Shown one piece after another: positions 8,104 through 15,146 of a stretch of DNA of 34,483 nucleotides. This stretch comes from Mobilicoccus sp. (GTDB lineage: Bacteria; Actinomycetota; Actinomycetes; Actinomycetales; Dermatophilaceae): contig JAUNTP010000012.1 of assembly GCA_030538585.1 (NCBI GenBank), positions 1 to 34,483 on the forward strand. The letters are read 5' to 3'. Within the stretch, counting starts at the first letter, position 1. Each line of letters begins with the position of its first letter. Below the pieces are notes generated by a model that saw only the letters and a program-made list of their open reading frames with translations, had not been told where the DNA came from and ran no database searches. The position numbers were made by a program, and so were the translations under genes.

Positions 8104-9045
8104 ATGCCCGACTCCCTTCAGGCCGTTCTCGCCGAGCAACAAGACCTCATGACGAGAGCCCAGGCGCTGGAGGCCGGGATGACGGCCTCGGCGCTGCGCT
8201 GGGCTGTCTCACGCTCGTGGCAGATCCCGCTGCCGGGAGTCATCCATGTGCACCGGGTCGACCTCCGGCTCGATCAGCGGCGCATCGCCGCGCTGTTGTG
8301 GGCGGGCCCCTGGGCCGCGCTCACAGGTGCGACGGCCGCGCACTGGTACGGCCTGCGCCAGGCAGAGGAGCACGGCGTGGTGCGCGTCGCGGTGCCTCGT
8401 CGGTGCGCCACCAGGCAAGCGGCGTGGGTACGCACACGACGCACGTGGGTCCCCTACGACGCGCGACGGGCCGGTGCCATGCGGGTCGTCGAACCGGCTC
8501 GCGCCGTGGTCGAGGCCGCCCGGGAAGCGACGGACGCCGCCGGCGCCGAGGCGCTCGTGATCGAGGCCATCCAGCGGCAGCTCGTCACCCTCGACCAGCT
8601 CGTCTCCGTCAACGATCAACTCGGACGGCCTGGGTCAGCCCTGGCGAGTCGGGCCATCGCCGCGGCCGCAGACGGCGCTTGGTCTCTCCCGGAGCTGCAC
8701 TTGTCCAGGCTCGTGGCCAGCAGCCGACACCTTCCGGAGATGTGGTGCAATCCGGAGGTGAGAACCGCGAACAGGGAACGACTGCTCACTCCCGACGGTT
8801 GGTTCGACGACGTCGGACTCGCGGTGATGGTCCATTCCCACCGGTATCACTCGGGGTCCGCCTGGGCTCCTACCGTCGAGCGCGACGGCGAGCTCGCGGC
8901 GCATGGGGTTCGGGTGCTGCCCGTCGCGCCCTCCTCCATCGCGCGCGAACCGGCTCGGGTCTTGGCGCATATCGAGCGAGCGCATCGAACCGCTCTGGCT
9001 ACGGGGTATCGCCCGTCCGTCGTCGCGACGAGGCGCGGCGCATGA
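8104..9045 (+). CDS. AbiEi-antitoxin/DUF559-like protein
   Basis: 313 residues. The N-terminal 50 residues (AEQQDLMTRAQALEAGMTAS followed by a basic segment and IPLPGVIHVHR) resemble the winged-helix domain found in AbiEi-type antitoxin proteins. The middle has ALTGATAAHWYGL and RTRRTWVP. The C-terminal part (PELHLSRLVASSRHLPE, NPEV, WFDDVGLAVMVHSHRYHSG, TVERDGELAAHGVRVL) has the layout of the DUF559/Vsr-like PD-(D/E)XK domain, but the acidic catalytic pair is not evident, so nuclease activity is doubtful. No partner toxin lies beside it. ATG at 8104 or the GTG just before it at 8101; neither has a good ribosome site. The gene sits alone between two matching palindromes. Confidence 0.6.
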   Translation: MPDSLQAVLAEQQDLMTRAQALEAGMTASALRWAVSRSWQIPLPGVIHVHRVDLRLDQRRIAALLWAGPWAALTGATAAHWYGLRQAEEHGVVRVAVPRRCATRQAAWVRTRRTWVPYDARRAGAMRVVEPARAVVEAAREATDAAGAEALVIEAIQRQLVTLDQLVSVNDQLGRPGSALASRAIAAAADGAWSLPELHLSRLVASSRHLPEMWCNPEVRTANRERLLTPDGWFDDVGLAVMVHSHRYHSGSAWAPTVERDGELAAHGVRVLPVAPSSIAREPARVLAHIERAHRTALATGYRPSVVATRRGA

Positions 9046-9051
9046 GACGAG

Positions 9052-9125
9052 CGGGCGGACATGCAAACGGACAGCGTTGATGTCGTCATCGCGACACCAA
9101 CGCTGTCCGTTGAGCTGTCCGCCCG
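9052..9125. repeat. Two-part palindrome, right copy (flanks AbiEi-like gene)
   Basis: Inner arms 9066-9085 and 9092-9111 with a 6-nt loop; a 4x4 internal loop; outer arms 9052-9061 and 9116-9125 (CGGGCGGACA/TGTCCGCCCG). It starts 6 nt after the AbiEi-like stop and may terminate that gene. Compared with the left copy, AAAGG/CCTTT has become AACGG/CCGTT, a compensated change, and the inner core GGACAGCGTT is shared. Confidence 0.85.
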
Positions 9126-9142
9126 GGTGCGACATGCGCCCC

Positions 9143-9155
9143 TACACTCGCCCGT
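9143..9155 (+). promoter_or_regulatory. Leaderless -10 box for the SpoU methyltransferase gene
   Basis: TACACT (9143-9148), seven nt, then GTG at 9156; no Shine-Dalgarno. The box lies only 18 nt after the right palindrome. Confidence 0.45.
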
Positions 9156-9767
9156 GTGGAGATCGGAGTCGGGCCGTGGGCGGGGGAGTGGCCCTCGGGG
9201 GGCGACGCGTGGCGCTACGACCCTGAGCTGCTCGCCGAGGGGGATCGGCGCAACGTGCTCGATCGGTACCGGTATTGGCGGCACGAGGCGATCGTCGCCG
9301 ACCTCGACACCCGCCGCCACGAGCTGCACATCGCGGTCGAGAACTGGGAGCACGACTTCAACATCGGGTCGATCATTCGCACCGCGAACGCGTTCAACGT
9401 GGCCGCGTTCCACATCGTCGGCAAACGCCGCTGGAACCGGCGCGGCGCCATGGTCACCGACCGCTACCAGCACGAACACCACCACGCCGACGTCACGGGC
9501 CTCCTGGACTTCGCTCGCGAGCACGACCTCGCCGTGCTCGCCATCGACAACGTGCCCGGCAGCGTCCCCCTCGAGACCGCCGCGCTGCCGCGGCGCTCCC
9601 TCATGGTCTTCGGGCAGGAAGGTCCCGGGCTCAGCGACGAGGCACTGGCCGGCGCAGAGGCGATCCTCCACATCAGCCAGTTCGGCTCGACACGCTCGAT
9701 GAACGCGGGGGCTGCGGCTGCGATCGCCATGCACGCCTGGATCCGCGCCCACGCCGACATCCCCTGA
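9156..9767 (+). CDS. SpoU/TrmH-family RNA 2'-O-methyltransferase
   Basis: SAM-dependent methyltransferase with the SPOUT knot acting on the ribose of tRNA or rRNA; the target cannot be told from sequence. 203 residues. Motif 1 is NIGSIIRTANAFNV (residues about 69-82, with the catalytic Arg), motif 2 LMVFGQEGPGLSDEAL (about 149-164) and motif 3 HISQFGSTRSMNAGAAAAIAM with the SAM-binding loop. No long N-terminal RNA-binding domain is present, similar to TrmL or the short actinobacterial TrmH type. The GTG at 9156 was chosen from the reading frame and TACACT box. The repair gene follows 20 nt downstream and may be cotranscribed. Confidence 0.88.
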   Translation: MEIGVGPWAGEWPSGGDAWRYDPELLAEGDRRNVLDRYRYWRHEAIVADLDTRRHELHIAVENWEHDFNIGSIIRTANAFNVAAFHIVGKRRWNRRGAMVTDRYQHEHHHADVTGLLDFAREHDLAVLAIDNVPGSVPLETAALPRRSLMVFGQEGPGLSDEALAGAEAILHISQFGSTRSMNAGAAAAIAMHAWIRAHADIP

Positions 9768-9787
9768 GAGCGGCGGAGACGATCACG

Positions 9788-10135
9788 GTGGACGACCTCA
9801 TGGTGGAGCACGTGCTGCGGGCCGTGGAGTGCGTACCGCCCGGCCGCGTCGTCTCCTACGGCGCGATCGCGCAGCTCATGGGCGGCACCGCGCGGCAGGT
9901 GGGCTCGGTCATGCGGTACTACGGCTCGAACGTGGCGTGGTGGCGGGTCGTCAACGCCTCCGGTGACGTGCCGCCTCACATCCGCGCTGACGCAGCCCGC
10001 CACTGGGCGGACGAGGGCATCGAGTGGAAGCCGAACGGGCACGGCTGCCGCATGGCGGACCACCGCGTCGACCAACAGGCCTGGGTCACCGCGTACAAGC
10101 GCGCCGTCGCCGACCTCCCGCCCTACCGCCGCTGA
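9788..10135 (+). CDS. Alkyltransferase-like protein (ATL, MGMT family without active Cys)
   Basis: ATL proteins bind O6-alkylguanine in DNA and hand it to nucleotide excision repair instead of repairing it directly. 115 residues, one MGMT DNA-binding domain. VPPGRVVSYGAIAQLMG (about 16-32), TARQVGSVM with the helix-2 Arg finger (Arg36), and AWWRVVNASGD, where the MGMT active site PCHR reads A-W-W-R. The alkyl-acceptor Cys is therefore Trp51, the hallmark of ATL. GTG at 9788 follows GGAGA at suitable spacing; ATG at 9800 is an alternative. Lies 20 nt after the methyltransferase gene. Confidence 0.85.
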   Translation: MDDLMVEHVLRAVECVPPGRVVSYGAIAQLMGGTARQVGSVMRYYGSNVAWWRVVNASGDVPPHIRADAARHWADEGIEWKPNGHGCRMADHRVDQQAWVTAYKRAVADLPPYRR

Positions 10136-10277
10136 GGTGCCTCGTCGCAGTGTCGAACCCCGCTCGCCCGAGGCGTTCTGGAAAGTCATCTGAGGAGTGG
10201 GGACGGAGGTCCCGGGTCACGCCGAGACAATGGTCATACCTTTGAGGAAACACCCCTTCTCATCCCTCGGAATCGCC

Positions 10278-11639
10278 ATGGATCTCGCCCTCATCATCCT
10301 CCAATTCCTCGTCGTCATCGCCGTGTTGCTCGTCGGTGCGAAGCGGGGCGGGATGGGACTCGGCCTCGTCAGCGGGTTCGGTCTCGTGCTGCTGGTCTTC
10401 GTCTTCCGCCTGCCCCCGGGGTCACCCCCCGTGCAGGTGATGCTGACGATCCTCGCGGTCATCGGCTGCGCGTCGGTGTTGCAGACCGCGGGCGGCCTCG
10501 ACGTCCTCATGCGGGTCGCCGAGCGCATCCTGCGCAAGTACCCCGAGCGCATCACGATCCTCGGCCCGCTCACGACGTGGACCCTCACCGTGCTCTGCGG
10601 CACCGGCCACGTCGTCTACACGATGTTGCCGATCATCAGCGACATCGCGCTCAGCAAGAACATCCGGCCCGAGCGCCCGATGGGCATCTCGTCGGTCGCC
10701 TCCCAGATGGGCATCACCGCGTCGCCGGTGTCGGTGGCGATCGTGTCGATGGTCTCGATCCTCGCCGAGCACAACGGTGTCATCGACACCTCCTACACGA
10801 TCCCGCAGATCCTCATGGTCTCGATGCCCGCCTCCCTCGCCGGCGTCATCGTCGCCGCGCTGTGGTCGCTGCGCCGCGGCAAGGACCTCGACGACGACCC
10901 GGAGTTCCAGGCCCGCATCGCCGACCCCAAGCAGCGTGAGTACGTCTACGGCGGCGGCACAACCCTGCTCGACAGCGAGTCCCCGGCCGCGGCCTACCGC
11001 GCCGTGACGATCTTCTTCACCGGCATCGCCATCGTCGTGTTCCTCGGCGCGTTCGAGGCGCTGCGCCCGGCGTTCCCCAACGACGCGGGCGAGCCCGTGG
11101 CCCTGTCGATGAACCTCACCATTCAGATGGTCATGCTCGTCGCAGGTGCCCTCATCCTGCTGACCTGCAAGGTCAAGGCCGCGGACGTCCCCAACAGCGG
11201 CGTGTTCAAGGCCGGCATGGTCGCGATCTTCGCCGTGTTCGGTGTCGCGTGGATGAGCGACACGTTCTTCGCCGCGCACCTGGAGATGCTCGAGGCCTCC
11301 CTCGCCGACGTCGTCGCTTCTGCGCCGTGGCTGTACGCCCTCGTGCTGGTCCTCATCAGCAAGCTCGTCAACTCCCAGGCCGCCGCCATCACCGCGATCG
11401 CGCCGGTCGGGCTCGCCCTCGGCGTCGACCCGGTGACCGTCATCGGTCTCATCAGCGCCGGGTACGGCTACTGGATCCTGCCGACCTACCCCTCCGACCT
11501 CGCCGCCATCGGCTTCGACCGGTCGGGGACGACGCGCATCGGCAAGTTCGTCATCAACCACAGCTTCCTCATGCCGGGGTTCCTGTGCGTGCTGGTGGCC
11601 AGCATCGTCGGCTACCTGCTGGCCCACGCGCTGCTCTGA
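10278..11639 (+). CDS. Dcu-family anaerobic C4-dicarboxylate transporter
   Basis: Inner-membrane carrier for fumarate, succinate, malate or aspartate, of the DcuA/DcuB family used in fumarate respiration or dicarboxylate exchange. 453 residues with about ten or more hydrophobic segments. Family features: N-terminal AVLLVGAKRGGMGLGLVSGFG, GGLDVLMRVAERILRKYPERIT, CGTGHVVYTMLPIISDIAL, and GISSVASQMGITASPVS; the C-terminal half has GYGYWILPTYPSDLAAIGFDRSGTTRIGKFVINHSF. The ATG at 10278 starts directly at the first membrane helix as in DcuA; upstream in-frame starts add a non-conserved hydrophilic leader. No fumarase, aspartase or fumarate reductase gene lies nearby. Confidence 0.92.
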   Translation: MDLALIILQFLVVIAVLLVGAKRGGMGLGLVSGFGLVLLVFVFRLPPGSPPVQVMLTILAVIGCASVLQTAGGLDVLMRVAERILRKYPERITILGPLTTWTLTVLCGTGHVVYTMLPIISDIALSKNIRPERPMGISSVASQMGITASPVSVAIVSMVSILAEHNGVIDTSYTIPQILMVSMPASLAGVIVAALWSLRRGKDLDDDPEFQARIADPKQREYVYGGGTTLLDSESPAAAYRAVTIFFTGIAIVVFLGAFEALRPAFPNDAGEPVALSMNLTIQMVMLVAGALILLTCKVKAADVPNSGVFKAGMVAIFAVFGVAWMSDTFFAAHLEMLEASLADVVASAPWLYALVLVLISKLVNSQAAAITAIAPVGLALGVDPVTVIGLISAGYGYWILPTYPSDLAAIGFDRSGTTRIGKFVINHSFLMPGFLCVLVASIVGYLLAHALL

Positions 11640-11647
11640 CCCGGTAC

Positions 11648-11677
11648 GCCTCGACCGCTGACGTCAGCGGTCGAGGC
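11648..11677. terminator. Bidirectional hairpin between dcu and the response regulator
   Basis: Arms 11648-11661 and 11664-11677 pair perfectly (14 bp) around a 2-nt spacer. It lies 9 nt after the dcu stop. One arm encodes the last residues of the convergent response regulator (Gly-Leu-Asp-Arg-stop), so the terminator is partly inside coding sequence. Confidence 0.7.
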
Positions 11678-12371
11678 CGTGGTCTCGCGCCCACAGGGCG
11701 GCGCTGGTGCGGTCGGCCACGCCGATGGCGCGGAACACCTGCCCCAGGTGCGCCTTGACGGTGCGCTCCGTGATGCCGAGCTCGCGCGCGATCTGCTTGT
11801 TCGCGCGGCCGCGCATGACGAGCGAGAGGACTTCCCGCTCCCGGGGACTGAGCGTCACCCCGGCCGGGAGATCGCTCGCGGGCCCAGGGGCTCCCGCCCC
11901 GGGCAGCAGCGCTCCGGCGACCCGCGGGTCGAGCGGAGCGTGCCCGGCGTGCGCATCCCGGACGGCGCGGCAGATATCGGCCGGGTCGCTGTCCTTGAGC
12001 AAGTAGCCGACGGCGCCCGCCCGCAGCGCCGCGCCCACCTGGTGGCGGTCGCCGAAGCTCGTGAGGACGACGACGCGGGCTCGCGCGCCCGACCGGGTCA
12101 GCGCCCCGGTGGCGGCGACACCGTCGACGCCGGGCATCGACAGGTCCATGAGGACGACGTCGGGATCGGTGGCCGCCACGGCTCCCTCCACCTCCGCTCC
12201 GTCGCCCGCCTCGCCGACGACGTCGATCCCGCGCGTGGACAACACCGTGCGCAGTCCCGTTCGCACGAGCGGGTGGTCGTCGACGAGCAGAACCCGGATG
12301 GGGGTACCCGGCTCGTCGTGCGCAGGTGCTTCGGGGCGGGGGCCGTGCGGGGTGTGCTCCGGGGTGCTCAC
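11664..12371 (-). CDS. NarL/FixJ-type response regulator
   Basis: Cytoplasmic DNA-binding response regulator. 235 residues: a Pro-rich leader of about 24 residues, then a receiver domain (VLLVDDHPLVRTGL, phosphoacceptor Asp76 in LMDLSMPG, VVLTSFGD, and YLLKDSD with the conserved Lys), and a LuxR helix-turn-helix (LSPREREVLSLVMRG, NKQIARELGITERTVKAHLGQVF). GTG at 12371 overlaps the upstream kinase stop as GTGA and has GGAGGAGA just upstream, so the pair was translationally coupled. The kinase has decayed, which leaves this regulator without its obvious phosphate donor. Confidence 0.92.
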   Translation of the reverse strand: MSTPEHTPHGPRPEAPAHDEPGTPIRVLLVDDHPLVRTGLRTVLSTRGIDVVGEAGDGAEVEGAVAATDPDVVLMDLSMPGVDGVAATGALTRSGARARVVVLTSFGDRHQVGAALRAGAVGYLLKDSDPADICRAVRDAHAGHAPLDPRVAGALLPGAGAPGPASDLPAGVTLSPREREVLSLVMRGRANKQIARELGITERTVKAHLGQVFRAIGVADRTSAALWARDHGLDR

Positions 12372-13039
12372 GCCATCTCCTCCTCGTCGCTCGACGGCCA
12401 CATCATCCGCCAGGTCGTCCCCGCGCCGGGGGCGGTGCGGACCGCGAACGTCGCGCCATCCTCGACGGCGAGATCCGTCAGGCCCGCAACCCCCAGGTGC
12501 CCCTCGCGCCGGCGTGCAGCCAGGAGATCAGGATCGAAGCCGACGCCGTCGTCTCGGACCTCGACGGCGGCGACGATGCCGGCCTCCGACAGACGCGGCG
12601 GCGCCAACTCGACGAGCAGGCCCCGCAGCCCGGCGACACCGCGCCGGATCGTGCCGGCGGCGGCATCGACCTCATCGGCGGCGATCGCAGCGGGAGGACG
12701 AGAGCTGCCGTCCTGGGAGCTCGCCGTTATCCCCCGCAGGCGATCCGCGGCACCGACGAGGGCGAGCGAGGCGGCGACGAACTCCTGGACCGGACCGTCG
12801 TGCAACGTCCGCGCGACGCGCCGCCGTTCCTGCTCCGATGCCTCGACGGCGAGCATGAGGGCAGCCTCGCGGGCATCCTGAGCCGCCTCGAGCCGCCGGG
12901 ACAGCCACCACACGAACGGCGCGAGCAGACCGATGACGAGCACGATCCCGAGGGCGACGAGCGAGGCGATGGTCAGCCAGAGTGCCGCGGCGCGGTCGTC
13001 CACGCGCGCGTAGTCGCTGTAGACCTCGAAGAGCTCGCG
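12368..13039 (-). pseudogene. Remnant of a NarL-type sensor histidine kinase
   Basis: The remaining frame begins RELFEVYSDYARVDDRAAA, which looks like the tail of an extracytoplasmic sensor, then one membrane helix (WLTIASLVALGIVLVIGLLAPFVWW), a coiled linker, and the HisKA_3 dimerisation/phosphorylation helix EQERRRVARTLHDGPVQEF with the phosphoacceptor His. After LVELAPPRLSEAGIVAA the sequence goes straight to VEVRDDGVGFDP (G1 box) and GHLGVAGL (G2). The roughly 60 residues that normally hold the N-box (Glu-x-x-x-Asn, Mg-ATP binding) are missing in frame. The 5' part is also gone, joined out of frame to a lipoprotein gene at about 13040. A GTG at 13003 could still start translation, but ATP binding should be lost. 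Confidence 0.75.
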
Positions 13040-13320
13040 GTGTAGGGCCGGTACTCCTCGACCTCCTTCGCCATCTTGTCGGCGTTCGCGACCCCGGCGT
13101 TGCGCAGGGCGTTCGCGATGTCGGCCTCGCTCGCGGTGTTGGCGTTGACCTTGGCCGCGGTGCTGCCGGTCGCGGGGGCGGCGACGGTGGCGGGCGCCGC
13201 GGGGGTTGCCGTGCCGGCGGTGTCGGCGGAGGTGGAGCAGGCGGAGAGTCCGATCGTGCCGGCCAGGGCGATGGCCGTGAGGCCCGAACAGACGGCGAGA
13301 GAGGTGTGTGAGCGGAACAT
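12973..13320 (-). CDS. Truncated helix-hairpin-helix lipoprotein
   Basis: Predicted surface lipoprotein: a signal sequence (AVCSGLTAIALAGTIGLSAC, lipobox LSAC) is followed by an Ala/Thr/Pro linker and then VNANTASEADIANALRNAG, the helix-hairpin-helix-like start seen in small actinobacterial lipoproteins. After VEEYRPYT the family sequence stops and the frame reads through the other strand-sense codons of the kinase remnant for about 22 Ser/Thr-rich residues to a stop. The 3' end is therefore replaced by the junction at about 13040. AAAGG lies 10 nt before the ATG. May still yield a short lipoprotein. Confidence 0.6.
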   Translation of the reverse strand: MFRSHTSLAVCSGLTAIALAGTIGLSACSTSADTAGTATPAAPATVAAPATGSTAAKVNANTASEADIANALRNAGVANADKMAKEVEEYRPYTASSSRSTATTRAWTTAPRHSG

Positions 13321-13477
13321 GGCGACGCGCCTTTCGGATCTGATGACGACACGGTGTCGACGCCTTCAGGATGGTGCGGTCGGGGTCGGTCGCGTCAGTG
13401 TCCGTTGGTCGTAGGACCCCCGGTCCGCACGGTTCAGGCCCACGGTCCCCACCCTGCCCGGGTCAGGGTGTGGCCAC

Positions 13478-13483
13478 TAGGAT
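13478..13483 (+). promoter_or_regulatory. Possible -10 element for fba
   Basis: TAGGAT about 60 nt upstream of the fba start. A small inverted repeat CACCCTG/CAGGGTG (13450-13456, 13464-13470) overlaps the place of the -35 element and might be an operator. Weak evidence. Confidence 0.3.
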
Positions 13484-13542
13484 GAGGTCAGTCCGGTCCG
13501 CGCAGCCGGCGCGGACACGTCGACAGACGAAGGAGCGCCCTC

Positions 13543-14574
13543 GTGCCCATCGCAACCCCCGATGTTTACGCCGACATGCTCGACCGGGCGAAGGAGGGCT
13601 CCTTCGCCTACCCGGCCATCAACGTCTCCTCCAGCCAGACCCTCAACGCGGCTCTGCGCGGCTTCGCCGACGCGGGCAGCGACGGCATCATCCAGGTCTC
13701 CACCGGTGGCGCCGAGTACCTGTCGGGCCCCACGGTCAAGGACATGGTCGCCGGTTCGCTCGCGTTCGCGGCCTACGCCGCCGAGGTCGCCAAGAACTAC
13801 CCGATCAACATCGCCCTGCACACCGACCACTGCCCCAAGGACAAGCTCGACGGGTTCGTGCGCCCGCTGCTGGCGGCCTCCAAGGAGCAGGTCGAGAAGA
13901 CGGGTCTGCCCATCTTCCAGTCGCACATGTGGGACGGCTCGGCCGTGCCGCTCGAGGAGAACCTCGAGATCGCCAAGGAGCTGCTCGAGCTCGCGCGTCA
14001 GGCCAAGATCGTCCTCGAGGTCGAGATCGGTGTCGTCGGCGGTGAAGAGGACGGCGTCGCCAACGAGATCAACGACCAGCTGTACACCACCACCGAGGAC
14101 GCCCTGGCCACCGTCGAGGCTCTCGGTCTCGGCGAGAACGGCCGCTACATGGCCGCGCTGACCTTCGGCAACGTGCACGGCGTGTACAAGCCGGGCAACG
14201 TCAAGCTGCGCCCGGAGATCCTCAAGGAGTGCCAGGACGCCATCCGCGAGAAGTACGGCGACAAGGCCGGCGACAAGCCGCTCGCGCTCGTCTTCCACGG
14301 TGGTTCGGGCTCGCTGCCGCAGGAGATCAGCGACGCGGTCGACTACGGCGTCGTCAAGATGAACGTCGACACCGACACCCAGTACGCCTTCACCCGCCCG
14401 GTCGCCGAGCACATGCTCCGCAACTACGACGGCGTCCTCAAGGTCGACGGCGAGGTCGGCAACAAGAAGCAGTACGACCCGCGTGCGTGGGGCAAGTCGG
14501 CCGAGGCCGGCATGGCCGCCCGCATCGTCGAGGCCTGCGAGAACCTGCGCAGCGCCGGCACCCACAAGGGCTGA
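13543..14574 (+). CDS. fbaA: Class II fructose-bisphosphate aldolase
   Basis: Zinc-dependent aldolase splitting fructose-1,6-bisphosphate into DHAP and G3P; central glycolysis and gluconeogenesis. 343 residues, typical of class IIA. HTDHC at 93-97 holds the catalytic Asp95 and zinc ligand His96; EVEIGVVGGEEDG, GNVHGVYKPG (zinc His) and FHGGSGS (zinc His and phosphate loop) follow in order, with NVDTDTQ near the C-terminus. GTG at 13543 follows AAGGAG at 7 nt spacing. Followed by a strong terminator hairpin. DUF3151 and purA nearby match the common actinobacterial order. Confidence 0.97.
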   Translation: MPIATPDVYADMLDRAKEGSFAYPAINVSSSQTLNAALRGFADAGSDGIIQVSTGGAEYLSGPTVKDMVAGSLAFAAYAAEVAKNYPINIALHTDHCPKDKLDGFVRPLLAASKEQVEKTGLPIFQSHMWDGSAVPLEENLEIAKELLELARQAKIVLEVEIGVVGGEEDGVANEINDQLYTTTEDALATVEALGLGENGRYMAALTFGNVHGVYKPGNVKLRPEILKECQDAIREKYGDKAGDKPLALVFHGGSGSLPQEISDAVDYGVVKMNVDTDTQYAFTRPVAEHMLRNYDGVLKVDGEVGNKKQYDPRAWGKSAEAGMAARIVEACENLRSAGTHKG

Positions 14575-14599
14575 GGCTCTGCCCTCACCGGGAACGTAT

Positions 14600-14639
14600 G
14601 ACGCGGCGCCCACGACCTGTCGGTCGTGGGCGCCGCGTC
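14600..14639 (+). terminator. Strong hairpin after fba
   Basis: Perfect 18-bp arms (14600-14617, 14622-14639) around a TGTC loop, 26 nt after the fba stop and 17 nt after the convergent esterase fragment ends. No T-run. Probably works in both directions. Confidence 0.8.
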
Positions 14640-14656
14640 GTGCTGCGGGGGATGGG

Positions 14657-15013
14657 TCAGGTCGTGGTGTGTTTGGCCGAGAAGCCGTGGCTCGTGGCAG
14701 CCAGCCACGACAGGGACGGTTCGATGTAGGGGATCCACACCTCGGCCCGGTGGGCGCCGGTGTCGAGCACGGTGGGCGTGAGGGACATCGGGGCGCGCGC
14801 CGCCGTGATGAGCTTCGAACTCGTCGGGTAGGAGAGCGTGTCCTTCTTCGAGGTGAGCATCCACAACGCGACCGGCGGCGCATGATGTGCCGCGAGATCG
14901 ACGAGGTTGTACCGCTTCCACGCGGCACTGCCCTCCGCGATCGGCGCGTAGGACGGGTCGAACACGGGTTGGGCGTACCCGCCGAGGGCGATGCCGCTTG
15001 TCGGATCGAGCAT
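14657..15013 (-). pseudogene. C-terminal fragment of an esterase paralogue, inverted
   Basis: 118 codons that align along their whole length with residues 267-387 of the intact esterase encoded on the other strand at 15147-16310. Shared segments include GGYAxP, SYAP, APPVALW, RAPxSLTPT, GxHRxEVWxPY and WLxATSxGF. About half the positions match. The fragment starts just after where the nucleophile motif GTSAGG would be, so it lacks the catalytic Ser but keeps the His region. A GAAGGGG sequence 8 nt before the ATG could allow translation. Most likely a decayed copy left after duplication and deletion. Confidence 0.75.
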
Positions 15014-15146
15014 GGTCCGCCCCTTCCCGGCGCGCCCCCGCGCCGACGAGGCACACACTCACCGGCGATGCTGAGCGCCCGCCCAAGCGTTCAGCGCTCC
15101 CTCAACACGCTCGGTGATTGTCGCCGACAGCCGGAGGGAGGGCGCG

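Noticed and set aside
8104-9045. Complete AbiE toxin-antitoxin system
   Set aside because: No nucleotidyltransferase toxin (AbiEii) lies beside it, and the C-terminal half is DUF559-like rather than AbiEi_C-like.
13477-15054. A 525-codon open frame on the minus strand opposite fba
   Set aside because: Antisense to a clear class II aldolase; its sequence is low-complexity Val/Asp/Leu-rich translation of GC-rich antisense codons with no family features.
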